DNA of 64,000 nucleotides, from NCBI GenBank assembly GCA_001600615.1, contig BCKK01000012.1:242616-306615 (forward strand), in the 5' to 3' direction. The notes beneath the pieces are model-generated. The model was not told where the DNA came from and did not search any database. It was given only the letters and a program-made list of their open reading frames with translations. Below are positions 25,354 through 34,369 of this stretch, piece by piece. The stretch comes from Dioszegia crocea (taxonomy: Eukaryota; Basidiomycota; Tremellomycetes; Tremellales; Bulleribasidiaceae). Made by a program: the position numbers and the translations under genes. Every line of letters starts with the position of its first letter. Within the stretch, counting starts at the first letter, position 1.

Positions 25354-27266
25354 ATGCCTTCTACACCATACGGGCTCACATGGGACCACCATCCCTTATT
25401 CGGTTCATCACCCAAATGGGCCATTCAACCCGATATCGCAGTAATTGAACCCATCGCTCGTCGGGTCCTTGGTCTCTCCCCCGATACTGCAATCCAAGTC
25501 GCATACATGGAAGAAGGCGGCTTTAACAAAGTGTACACTGTGACAACCGGAACGCAGCGGTTTATATTCCGGGTGGCACTCCCGGTGGATCCCGATAAAG
25601 TGTCGAGTGAGACGGCTACCATGGAATGCGTTCGGCTGAGGGTACGTTTTGTCATAGTTCTCCCACTGACTGATTAGACGTCCATTCCTATACCCAGTGT
25701 GATAGCCTTTGAGAACTCCAATATGACTGATCTCAAATTCCCTTGGATATTTATGGAGTTCGTACCGGGCCAGTCCCTGGATCAGGTCTGGAGAGGTCTA
25801 TCTTTTGACAAGAAGAAGAGAATTACGATACAGTGAGTCTATAGGCGTTCTCATGCTTACGGTCAGACTTGCCGCTTTCCAAGCACAACTCTACGGTATC
25901 AGATTCGGCACCATCGGATCCCTCATCCGGCCCGTACACCCCGCCAAACCAGGCGGATGTCCCGGATACAGAGCTATTGTCCTCACACTCGCCGTCATCC
26001 TTCACCTATCCCTCTGCCTACTCCTCGTGATCTGCACGAGCATCATTCTGCTTATCCTCCGACTCGGCCAATCATCATCCACATCAGCCTTTCCTTCCAC
26101 CCACGAGCCATCACCACCCTCACCCCGACCCAGACACGTCGGCATCGTCTGGTCTTGCCTCAACCCCTCCATCGTGATACTCCAAGCTCTCATCGCTCTC
26201 ACCTCCACTATATTGTCCGACTACATCATCGGCATACTCCCCTTCCCCCCGCCAACCGCACCTGACTTCCAACCGGGTAGAATCACCTACTCTCATCATC
26301 TGGGTGCGCTAGAAAATGGAGTATCCATCGGACCATACCCGAATTCCTACCAATGGCTACGTGCCCGGCTCCTGCGGGTCTTGGACTACACCGAGCAACA
26401 GATCATTTTGGCAAGATTGTCCGCCTCCGATGAGCTCGAGGATTTCGAGAGCAACCGACGATCTGCAACCATCCTACTCAATCATCTATCGCGCGTGTTC
26501 TCTCCGACTGCCGTCGACGAGATGGTCATCAGCCACGCCGACTTACGGGATGCCAACATCCTCGTTGATGCAAACGGCACGATCTCCTCGATCCTAGATT
26601 GGGAACACTGCCCTACTGTGCCTCTATGGCTAGCTACGAGCTACCCTTTGCTTCTAGTTAGCAAGCGACGACGGGTCGAGCCGCAGAAGGAGGGTTATGG
26701 GTCGGCTGAGCCTTGTTGCGTGGATGACGTCGCGAGGTACCGCGAGCTATACGGGATGTGTGAGCAATATTGGGAGGCGCATGAGCAGTATGAGTTGACT
26801 CTGCTGAGGTCGGTGTATTCGGAGGAGATGGATAAGCTGGTTCCTGGATGGACAGCAAGAAATAAGGAAACCAGGTTCCAGCGAGTTTTCGAGGAGGAGA
26901 TCACTAAACTAGAGACTGGGTTTTCAAGTTGGCCCGCACAATTGGACGACTGGCTAGGAGCGTATACTGGATCTGGGTTCCCTAGGAATCGCTATCTCTG
27001 GCCACTTTTGGAAGAAGACTTACCCGTGATAGATGAGCGGACTTCAGAGTGAGTTATTAGATATCTAAGATGCTAAGTCGGATAGATTCGATAGCAGCTC
27101 CGACGGGGACGAAGAGAGTACCGAGGATGACGATGAGAGTACAGATGAAGATGATGAGGTTCCATTGGCGGTAGAAGATGAAGAGGAGGAGAAAACGGTA
27201 GAAGGGAATGTCTCGTGCGCAATTGGGGAGAAGCATGCGGTTGGAGAAGGGCACTTGGCGTGTTGA
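25354..27266 (+). CDS. APH/kinase-like phosphotransferase 2
   Basis: Exons 25354-25641, 25678-25832, 25867-27048 and 27086-27266 join over very short introns (36, 34 and 37 nt) into 601 codons plus stop. It is the tandem paralogue of the preceding gene (YGLTWDHHPLFG / YGLIWTSSPLFG). Its exon 2 is unbroken (FPWIFMEFVPGQSLDQVW). The catalytic loop reads SHADLRDANILVDANG and the metal site ILDWEHC, the HxDxxxxN plus DxE pattern of the APH phosphotransferase family. The region 25900-26290 is pyrimidine-rich and poorly conserved; the frame used yields an odd hydrophobic stretch there, and an unseen intron is possible. Exon 4 adds an acidic tail like copy 1. It probably phosphorylates a small molecule or protein; the substrate cannot be told. 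Confidence 0.75.
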
Positions 27267-27588
27267 GGACAAACTCAGAAACACGAAGTTAGAACTGTAA
27301 GATGAGATGGGCGTAGTCGCACCTTATGTTTGCTTTTCTTTTTTTCTTTCACCACATGATCCAGTTCTGTCCTCCCACACTGTGTCTCTCTCCCTCTATA
27401 CTCAGTCAATAGATCTGCGTCGTGAATATCGCGAAGAAGTAGTGGCATGAAGGCGCCTCGGCCTCGGCCAAGTCACGTGTCTGGCAGATGGCGGCGTTGT
27501 CCGCCTTATGCCCATCTAACTTTTCCCCGAGCCAAATTCGATCCTCTATGCACCCTCCTGCATCAACCCAGTCTACAACCCCTTCAAA
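27267..27588. other. Intergenic APH-like 2 to mL38
   Basis: No gene. T-rich run near 27332-27352, then the mL38 promoter and leader. GCCTCGGCCTCGGCC at 27455-27469 is a small GC-rich repeat. Confidence 0.35.
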
Positions 27589-28752
27589 ATGAAAGCAAGA
27601 AGTACAGCCAGAGTCGTATCGTCTGCGCGCGCAAAATCTACCCCTTCCACCCTTTTCAATCGTCCCAATTCCACCTCCACATCCTCCTCACCCCCCTCCG
27701 AAGCTGGTCCCTCATTCCACCCTGTCCTCCCGTCCGGCCAAAACCCAGCGTACGATGCGGCCCTATCGTACCTCGCCATGCACCGCTCTTCCCTCCACGA
27801 CCGCCTGACCCACCTCCGATCCTCCAATGCCCCTTCATTTCAGATCGAGCAGCTTGAAATAGCTGCAGAGGTCAATGATCCCCTTACCCGACGAACATTC
27901 CGTGAATCAGGCGGGAAGGGCCTGATGGGTCAGGCGGTCATGCGGCACTTGGCCGAACGGGCTTGGAAGAAGGAAGGAGGGCTTGATCTGCTCATGCAGC
28001 GGATACATCAGATGGGTGTTGTACCGGATTTACTACCCGAGTTGAAGGCCACTGCGCCGTTGACGATGGTGGGATCAGAGGGAGCAGTAGAGCCAGGGAG
28101 TATGCAGGCTGCATCTCAGTGGTCTAGCCCCCCTCAACTATTCCTGCAGACTTTCCATCATCCTACTGGAGAATCTGACGAAGCTTTGTATACCCTGCTC
28201 GTCATCGATCTAGACCACCCTTCACCCGATACCCAATCCTACGTCCAACGCGTCCTATATGCCAAATCCGACATACCCTTATCTGTCCACTCAGGCGAGA
28301 CTGATCTCTTTACTGCTGCTGGCAATACCCATCTTGAGTGGGAACCACCATTGCCTGCAAAAGGAACGGGGAAACATCGATATGCCTTCATCACCATTCG
28401 TCAATCCCAATCCCAATCATCCTCTACTATCAGTGACCGATCCCCATTCACACTTCGGGCACATCTGGAGAGTGCCAACTCATCATCGGCGGACATTGCG
28501 GGTATCTCCCTCATTCGGTCAGAGTGGACCAAGGAGGATGCGGCGTATTTGTCTGAAAAGCATCAGGAGGTGCATGGGGCGGAAATGGTTGAATTTGGGA
28601 AACCACCCAAGGAGGCTAGGTTTGGGTACCCTCTGAGTGCGAATCAGAAGAGGGCGGAGATAGTCAGGGAGGAGGCATGGGAGAAGGCTGTGGGCGGACT
28701 GGTGGAGGGACTGGAAAGTGAGGGTGTCGAGGTTGTAAGGGATGACAAATAG
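27589..28752 (+). CDS. MRPL35: Mitochondrial large-subunit ribosomal protein mL38 (PEBP-like)
   Basis: Single exon, 387 residues. The start MKARSTARVVSSARAKS is basic and rich in Ser/Arg, as expected of a mitochondrial presequence. A helical region (about 65-90) precedes the block NDPLTRRTFRESGGKGLMG, RHLAERAWKKEGGLDLLMQR and MGVVPDLLPELKAT, which I recognise from the Mrpl35/mL38 family. The C-terminal half (LFLQTFHHPTGESDEALYTL, VIDLDHPSPD) is the phosphatidylethanolamine-binding-protein-like domain of that family. The protein is a structural part of the mitoribosome large subunit. Length is close to yeast Mrpl35. The gene ends 167 bases from its convergent neighbour. Confidence 0.86.
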   Translation: MKARSTARVVSSARAKSTPSTLFNRPNSTSTSSSPPSEAGPSFHPVLPSGQNPAYDAALSYLAMHRSSLHDRLTHLRSSNAPSFQIEQLEIAAEVNDPLTRRTFRESGGKGLMGQAVMRHLAERAWKKEGGLDLLMQRIHQMGVVPDLLPELKATAPLTMVGSEGAVEPGSMQAASQWSSPPQLFLQTFHHPTGESDEALYTLLVIDLDHPSPDTQSYVQRVLYAKSDIPLSVHSGETDLFTAAGNTHLEWEPPLPAKGTGKHRYAFITIRQSQSQSSSTISDRSPFTLRAHLESANSSSADIAGISLIRSEWTKEDAAYLSEKHQEVHGAEMVEFGKPPKEARFGYPLSANQKRAEIVREEAWEKAVGGLVEGLESEGVEVVRDDK

Positions 28753-28919
28753 GGGCAAGAGCGAGTGCACGGGGGAGTGGTTGTAGAACCTAGACAGGCG
28801 CTGGATCGTGCTTGCTCAAAGTCGTATAGCTAGCTAGAAACCATGTCATAGATACAAATTGGATATTCAGGTAGTCTAGGTACTCGTAATCTACAATGGG
28901 GTATCTATATATCTACAAC

Positions 28920-31049
28920 TCAAGCATAACTAGCAACCTTCTCTGGCTCTTCTTCAACTACCATCGCCTGCTGCACCCGCTCCTGCTCTAGCTTTCTCGC
29001 CAATTGCTGCTGTCTGATCTTCATCGTAATCCTCTTCCCGCCTGACGGTCTCTTCGGCTTTACCTCCACGCCCGCCGTCACCTCAGGCACGTCCACTTTC
29101 TTCTCTTCCACATCAACAACATTCGCCAATACCGTTCCTCCCTCTTTGCTCATCTCCATCACCTCCGTCTTGCCCTGAGGTTCCGCCGCCCTCTCAGCCA
29201 CTATCCTCTGGAAAGGCTTCGGCACCTCCACTTCCCTCATTTCCGCCCTCTCCCTGATCTGATCCGCCTCAACAACCAATCCCGCCCTCTCCAGAATACC
29301 CACTATACCCCTATACGTCCCCGGTTCCGGTCTAGGCATTTTCGCCCCTTGACCAATATCCGCGCCCTGCTCCATCCCGCCCAGAAGACCCTGGACACCA
29401 TCCCACTCTGCTCTTCCTGCCATACTCCACAATACACCCTCAAATGCGCCTAGTCCCGGCTCGATTCCCGCCTCAATCATATTCCGCAAAGCTTCCAAAC
29501 CTGCTGATGGACCTAGACGGTGGGTGATCTCCCGTAGGAATACAGAATGCGTGATGGGCGTGGGCCGGAGGCGTGGGGACAGGGTAGAAGTGAGGGCGAG
29601 GTAAGATGCGTGGAATGCCAGTGGGTCGGCCAGCAGGGTGATAAGTGATGGAAGGAGAGTTGTAAATAGTGAGGAGGAGGGGATGATTTTAGCATTTGGA
29701 GGAGTGGGAGGGAGGGATAGGTTCGTAGCTGGGATCCCAATCCAGGAGAAATGCGAGTCGAACATTTCCACAATGGCTTGATGGGATAATCCCCTTCGAC
29801 GAGCCAAGAGGATGTTGGCGTGATACCAACTTTCTCTCCTGGCCAGATTTGGCGTACTCGTCATACGCCGCTCGAGTCGCTGGATGAGGGTAAGGCGATG
29901 TAAGGCTCCGAGGTCCGTAATGAGGTTCGCAAGGCTAGATGGGCTGATACGAGTCCGCTTAGCCTGCCGAAGTCGAGGGATGACTTTAGTGATCTCGGGC
30001 GTCCTTAAGCCGTACGATGACAAGTTGGCCCGCCTGCTCTCGACGTACTCCCACGTATACTCCAACCAACCCTCTCCCTTCTGCAATATATCCTCCGCCT
30101 CATCCACCCAGCCCGCACCTGCCAGTACACGCACATACGCATCCCACATATCCCTCACTCTGATCTGAGCATACACCGCATGTGCCTCCGCCCGTGCGGA
30201 CACTGACCGCCTCGACGTCGTCCCTGCAACGTACACCGCCTGTAATTCCGACATGAGCCCCTTGAGCTCGGGCAAGGGGGTATAGTGCGCCAAATGCCGC
30301 ATAAGCCGAGGGAGGACGGTAGGTAGGATACCCTTCCGAGCGGAAAGGGAGAGGAAGTCCGATATGAAGGACTTATCGGTCGAATACTCCGTGATGAGCT
30401 TATCGACCACTGGGTCCCATATCGCCTTGACGCCAGCGTGGGATCGGACGGCAGGACGGTTAGGGACCAGTTCGAGCCAGAATAAGAAGTCTGCTTGACC
30501 AGTCTTGGGATCGGAGTGAGAGAGGGCAGAGAGGGCTGCGGGGAGGTATGACGCTCGGCGTTGTATACCGATGTGGAGAGCGGTGAGCTCGTTGTAGACT
30601 GTCCGAGCGACGCTGAGATTTCCAGACGATGCGAGATGAGCTAAAGTATCACATCGTCTTGATTTGACAGGCGGGGTGAAGAGGGTAGATGTAGATGCGG
30701 AGGGGGAAGGGTAGAGTGTTGCCCAGTGCGCGGTAGTTTGCAAAGGGCGTGAAGGGAGTGTAAGTGCCGCAGAGGTATATTCGGGGGAGTGGGAGGGTTC
30801 TAGGAAGTCATTGGTGGCATAGTCGGAAGCTGCATGTCGGAGATTCCAGGTATCGTCTCTGGCCGTAGTTGTGGGGGTTGAGCGGGATGAGGAAGGGTAG
30901 TTCGGGAGGACAGCTACGGAAAATCCCCGTTGAAGTTTTGGGGGGATTTTGTAGTCCCGTATGACGAGACGTACGGCAGGCAGCGCCCTTTGGCTGGATA
31001 GGGCGACGCTCATCCTACCTAGGGTGGATGTATAGGGGCGAAAGGACAT
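28920..31049 (-). CDS. Putative mitochondrial PPR-like helical-repeat protein
   Basis: Single exon, 709 residues, starting MSFRPYTSTLGRMSVALSSQ: basic, Ser-rich and without acidic residues, so a mitochondrial presequence is likely. The body is helical with repeats of PPR/TPR spacing, e.g. AGWVDEAEDILQKGEGW, GLEALRNMIEAGIEPGLGAF and ERAGLVVEADQIRERAEM. The last 60 residues are Lys/Arg/Glu-rich (KPKRPSGGKRITMKIRQQ). PPR proteins bind organellar RNA; that role here is inference from fold-like pattern and presequence. I do not recognise a specific orthologue. It is convergent with mL38, another mitochondrial gene. Confidence 0.7.
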   Translation of the reverse strand: MSFRPYTSTLGRMSVALSSQRALPAVRLVIRDYKIPPKLQRGFSVAVLPNYPSSSRSTPTTTARDDTWNLRHAASDYATNDFLEPSHSPEYTSAALTLPSRPLQTTAHWATLYPSPSASTSTLFTPPVKSRRCDTLAHLASSGNLSVARTVYNELTALHIGIQRRASYLPAALSALSHSDPKTGQADFLFWLELVPNRPAVRSHAGVKAIWDPVVDKLITEYSTDKSFISDFLSLSARKGILPTVLPRLMRHLAHYTPLPELKGLMSELQAVYVAGTTSRRSVSARAEAHAVYAQIRVRDMWDAYVRVLAGAGWVDEAEDILQKGEGWLEYTWEYVESRRANLSSYGLRTPEITKVIPRLRQAKRTRISPSSLANLITDLGALHRLTLIQRLERRMTSTPNLARRESWYHANILLARRRGLSHQAIVEMFDSHFSWIGIPATNLSLPPTPPNAKIIPSSSLFTTLLPSLITLLADPLAFHASYLALTSTLSPRLRPTPITHSVFLREITHRLGPSAGLEALRNMIEAGIEPGLGAFEGVLWSMAGRAEWDGVQGLLGGMEQGADIGQGAKMPRPEPGTYRGIVGILERAGLVVEADQIRERAEMREVEVPKPFQRIVAERAAEPQGKTEVMEMSKEGGTVLANVVDVEEKKVDVPEVTAGVEVKPKRPSGGKRITMKIRQQQLARKLEQERVQQAMVVEEEPEKVASYA

Positions 31050-31708
31050 GATAGCGCAAAATGTATACGAGGAGTGACTTTTGCCCTTACGTTATCCCGC
31101 CAAAGTGGCGCTAGACGGAGTTGTCGGGATGCCCGATGGGCAGCTTTCGGTAGTGGCGGAGGTCCAGAGCTGTCGATATGGCGCATTACTGGGTTGGAGA
31201 TGTAGTGAGCACACTCATACTCGTGCCCTAAGCATACTATGACGACAGAAATTGGAGTCGATTGGAAAAAGGTACTGTGGCCTGCAGGCCCTAGGGCTCG
31301 GGTAGGCTAAGGTGCGCCGCCACCGGCGTGTGCCAGCGTCACGGTCCAGGGGCAGAGCATATAAGGCATCAAAGGTAGTGGGATTTGCAGAGTGGTGATT
31401 CACACTTGAGACGGATTGGATGCAAGGGGCAGACTCGTGCCAAGCCCGAGAAACAAAGGTTCGGCCAGGGGGCCAGGGCGCGGAGCTCGGTAAGGGTCAC
31501 ATTCGTCGTGTAGATGGGCGTCGGTCAGATAAAGTCTTGATCTCTGTATCTGACCAGTGTACCTCTCACCTTCTTTCAAATTACCTTCCCTCGCTCAACA
31601 TTCAACGATATCAAAGACATTGAACCTTACCCGGCTTGTCGTCGAATTACCAAGCTCACACTGCCCCTACTCATTCCTATCCCCTGCATTGTGGCGCCCA
31701 CAATCACT
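31050..31708. other. Intergenic upstream of family C
   Basis: No gene. Divergent spacer between the PPR-like gene and C1. CATATAAGG at 31358-31366 resembles a TATA box but lies 343 bases from the C1 ATG, which would require a long leader or an unseen leader intron. Confidence 0.35.
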
Positions 31709-32386
31709 ATGTCGCGCGACCTCACTACAATCTCATACGACGATCAACACTGGAACCGTCCAAGTAACTGGGTCGAGCCAGAGGATGGGGCAGATGAGGA
31801 GAACGGGAACGGGCGCTTTTTAATTGAGGCGGAGGAGCACGGAAATCAGACTGTGACTGAGTCTCAGACACCTTCCCTCGACACCAGGGAGCTCTCGCAC
31901 GCGGTGACAGAGTCGCCAGACTCGACAACCTTGCCCAGGGACCGGCCACTGCCCCGACCTCCCAGGGCAGGCTTCACACCAGGTACAGCGGCGCCGCAGT
32001 CGCTCACTTGCTGGATGAAGACGAAGGATGGATGGGTGACCGGTACCGTGGCTTGGCATGTGCCAGAGTCAAGGTTCGATCATTACCCCAAAGACAAAGC
32101 GACATTCTGCCACCCAAACACAACAATCACATGCATGGTGAAAGGATGTGAGGCGACGAGGGACCTGTCGACGGAGCCAGAGTTCGTGCCGGGACTAGAT
32201 TATCAGGTGCGGTGTCAGAGGGGCGCTACTCATCCCGACTTGAGATACTACACATGTGACGAGAGGGGAGAGTTCAAGAAATTTGCCTTCAAGAGCACGA
32301 GTGCTTCAGCGTGGACCGGAGAAGGATCGTCGGGCGAGGACTTGCAGGTCGCCTGCTCTGAGGATGAGTGTATGATTTGCGCATAG
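31709..32386 (+). CDS. Family C small Cys-motif protein C1
   Basis: Single exon, 225 residues from ATG 31709 (context CACTATGTC). An acidic, Thr/Ser-rich N-terminal half is followed by a domain sharing an ordered motif with the next gene: GFTPGTAA, then TITCMVKGCEATRDLS, F-x-PG-x-x-Y and VRCQRGA. In pattern form: C-x3-GC-x-ATRDLS-x4-5-F-x-PG-x2-Y-x3-RC-x-RGA. The C-terminus has two further CxxC-like pairs (ACSEDECMICA). No signal peptide and no membrane segment. I recognise no described family; the Cys spacing suggests a small disulfide or zinc fold. Function unknown. Confidence 0.62.
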   Translation: MSRDLTTISYDDQHWNRPSNWVEPEDGADEENGNGRFLIEAEEHGNQTVTESQTPSLDTRELSHAVTESPDSTTLPRDRPLPRPPRAGFTPGTAAPQSLTCWMKTKDGWVTGTVAWHVPESRFDHYPKDKATFCHPNTTITCMVKGCEATRDLSTEPEFVPGLDYQVRCQRGATHPDLRYYTCDERGEFKKFAFKSTSASAWTGEGSSGEDLQVACSEDECMICA

Positions 32387-32803
32387 GCATCTATTTTACG
32401 ATAGTGTAGAGCTCAAGTCTACAATACACATCAACCCAGATTCCAGAACTCAATTCATTGACAGGATACGGACATACATACCGCAAATCGCCGTCTACTA
32501 TCTAGGCTTCAGCAGCGAGCCATTTCGGATGTGTAAGAGCGTCCTGATGTGAGTCGGTTTGATGTTTTGCAGGCCGCCAAAGTTGAGTCAGCAAAGGAGA
32601 GCAGAAACGTGTTTGGGTCATGGGACACACCAGAGTGAGGGCTGAAGATCAAAGGAATGAGCGAAAAGTAGTGTCGGGATAACTGACCTGCTGCAAGGCG
32701 GAGGTCATTGGAGTCCTTAAGCTCTTGATCCAATTGCAAGACTCTGCTTTTCACGCACATATCTCCTTCTACCCTCATCTAACTCAATCCTCATCACTTT
32801 GCA
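32387..32803. other. Intergenic C1-C2
   Basis: 417 bases with the C1 3' flank and the C2 upstream region. No other gene or clear element recognised. Confidence 0.35.
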
Positions 32804-33502
32804 ATGACCCAAGCGGCCGAAGAACACTCGTGGCTTACGGAAGATCCTATGATTGGAGAGGGCGCACCCGGTGATGCCGGTGTGTTCAAGCGGTATCATG
32901 AAAGCCTGTCTCCGGCTACAGCTCAAAGCATGTATGACACAAGCTCCTTCCCCAACTCGGCGGATCCGAATGAGGGCGGAGGCGAGGCGATGTGCTTGTC
33001 TGACTCAGACTCGGAAGAAGAGATCGAGGACCTAGGTGGTCGGACTGCCCCGATCGGCTGCCGGGGCACTGTCTTGGAACTACAGGCCCTGATTGCCAGT
33101 CCTCCCAGAGGCGGCTACACTCTAGGAACCGCAGCCGGAGTTGGGCTAGAGGCGAGGCTGGCAAGAGAAGGACACGACAGCCGGCGTCGCTGTATCGTCT
33201 CTCAACACGATGCGACTTCATCACAAAAACACTATGCGAAAGATTGGGCAGTCATCGAGCCCGCCGGGAGCACAGTGACTTGTGCTGTGGCTGGCTGCGG
33301 GGCGACCAGAGATCTTTCGGAGGAAGAGTCTTTCTGCCCTGGTCAGCGATACGTGGCGCGATGTATCCGCGGAGCCGAGGACGCGGAGACGGCGACGTAT
33401 TTCGACCCCATCAACAAGCCGGACAAGCCCGAAGGTGGTGTTGAAGGAGCCAAGAGGTTCTGGACTACGAGGTCATCTTGCTGGACTCCGAGGGCAGCGT
33501 AA
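32804..33502 (+). CDS. Family C small Cys-motif protein C2
   Basis: Single exon, 232 residues, tandem to C1 and clearly its paralogue in the motif region: GYTLGTAA, then TVTCAVAGCGATRDLS, FCPGQRY and ARCIRGA. Outside this, the two proteins are strongly diverged. The N-terminal half is acidic (SDSDSEEEIEDL) as in C1, but the Cys-rich tail of C1 is replaced by a basic end. The pairing of an acidic disordered start with a conserved Cys core, in two tandem copies, marks a small lineage-specific family. No function can be proposed. An unseen intron near the 3' end cannot be excluded. Confidence 0.6.
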   Translation: MTQAAEEHSWLTEDPMIGEGAPGDAGVFKRYHESLSPATAQSMYDTSSFPNSADPNEGGGEAMCLSDSDSEEEIEDLGGRTAPIGCRGTVLELQALIASPPRGGYTLGTAAGVGLEARLAREGHDSRRRCIVSQHDATSSQKHYAKDWAVIEPAGSTVTCAVAGCGATRDLSEEESFCPGQRYVARCIRGAEDAETATYFDPINKPDKPEGGVEGAKRFWTTRSSCWTPRAA

Positions 33503-34369
33503 CAGTGAAGGCATGCCTATATACGGTCGGCTAGGCGTGAACGGAGAGAGGCATGGGGTGGCAGAATGTTTAGGTGTTGGGTCGACCTTCATGGGCCTTG
33601 GTTAGTCAGGAAATATGTATCGATTTCGTTGGAAGCGTTAGAAGTTGAAGCCGGAATCGCAGAGGTCGTGGTCAGTGTCCGAGCATGGGGAGCGGATGGC
33701 GTGCACTGCGGCGACAAGTTGTACTTCACAACTCACAACGAACGAGTCTTCTTGGGTCAGTCCATCCTGGAATGATCCGCGAGTGAAATTCGATCGAGAG
33801 TCGGACGTCGGCACAGAGCTGATGCTGCGGATACCACGCGCGAAGCGATGAGGAGGCTGGATGGGCGTTCGCGAGAATTGGTGCGGGACGATGCTGGACG
33901 CTCTAGGGCTGTTCGTATTCACCGACTTTGCGAACTCATCATTTAGACCCATCAGCGCTCAATGTCACTCATGATCTTGGCCCGTCTGAGCACATACGTC
34001 TTCACCTGGCGCTGGCATTTGTTATCAATACCCACCGATCGAGGATTGGCTTCAGTTGGCACGTGCGGACTCGATATCGCTAGCTTTGCCTGAGGGGTCA
34101 ATTTTCAGCAATCAGTACGAGGCCCAGATGTCCAGGAATGGTGTCAAAGACCTACTTGGGGAGAAGGGCAAGTGTAGAGAGATAGACATACGCACAAGCA
34201 AAATCAACCTCTTCTCGATGACTCCGCTAGCTTGCTCCGTGCCTGAAATTGAACCTGGACTCTACTCTGCTCATACATCATCGTCTACCCCACTTCCTCC
34301 TGCATCTACAGCGACTACTAGACTGCGATACGCGCCTTGTTCGTCTCCGGATCTAAGTAGGAGGCCAAA
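33503..34369. other. Intergenic C2 to CUL3
   Basis: About 870 bases. Open frames here (e.g. 34056-34373) have no family resemblance, and the last one overlaps the CUL3 start. The region probably holds the C2 3' end and CUL3 promoter. Confidence 0.35.

Noticed and set aside
25980..26080. Transmembrane helix in APH-like 2
   Set aside because: The hydrophobic run coincides with a C/T-rich tract and is absent from the tandem paralogue; more likely a reading or intron artefact.
31691..31708. Upstream GTG as the start of C1
   Set aside because: Nuclear genes of fungi start at ATG; the in-frame ATG at 31709 is used instead.
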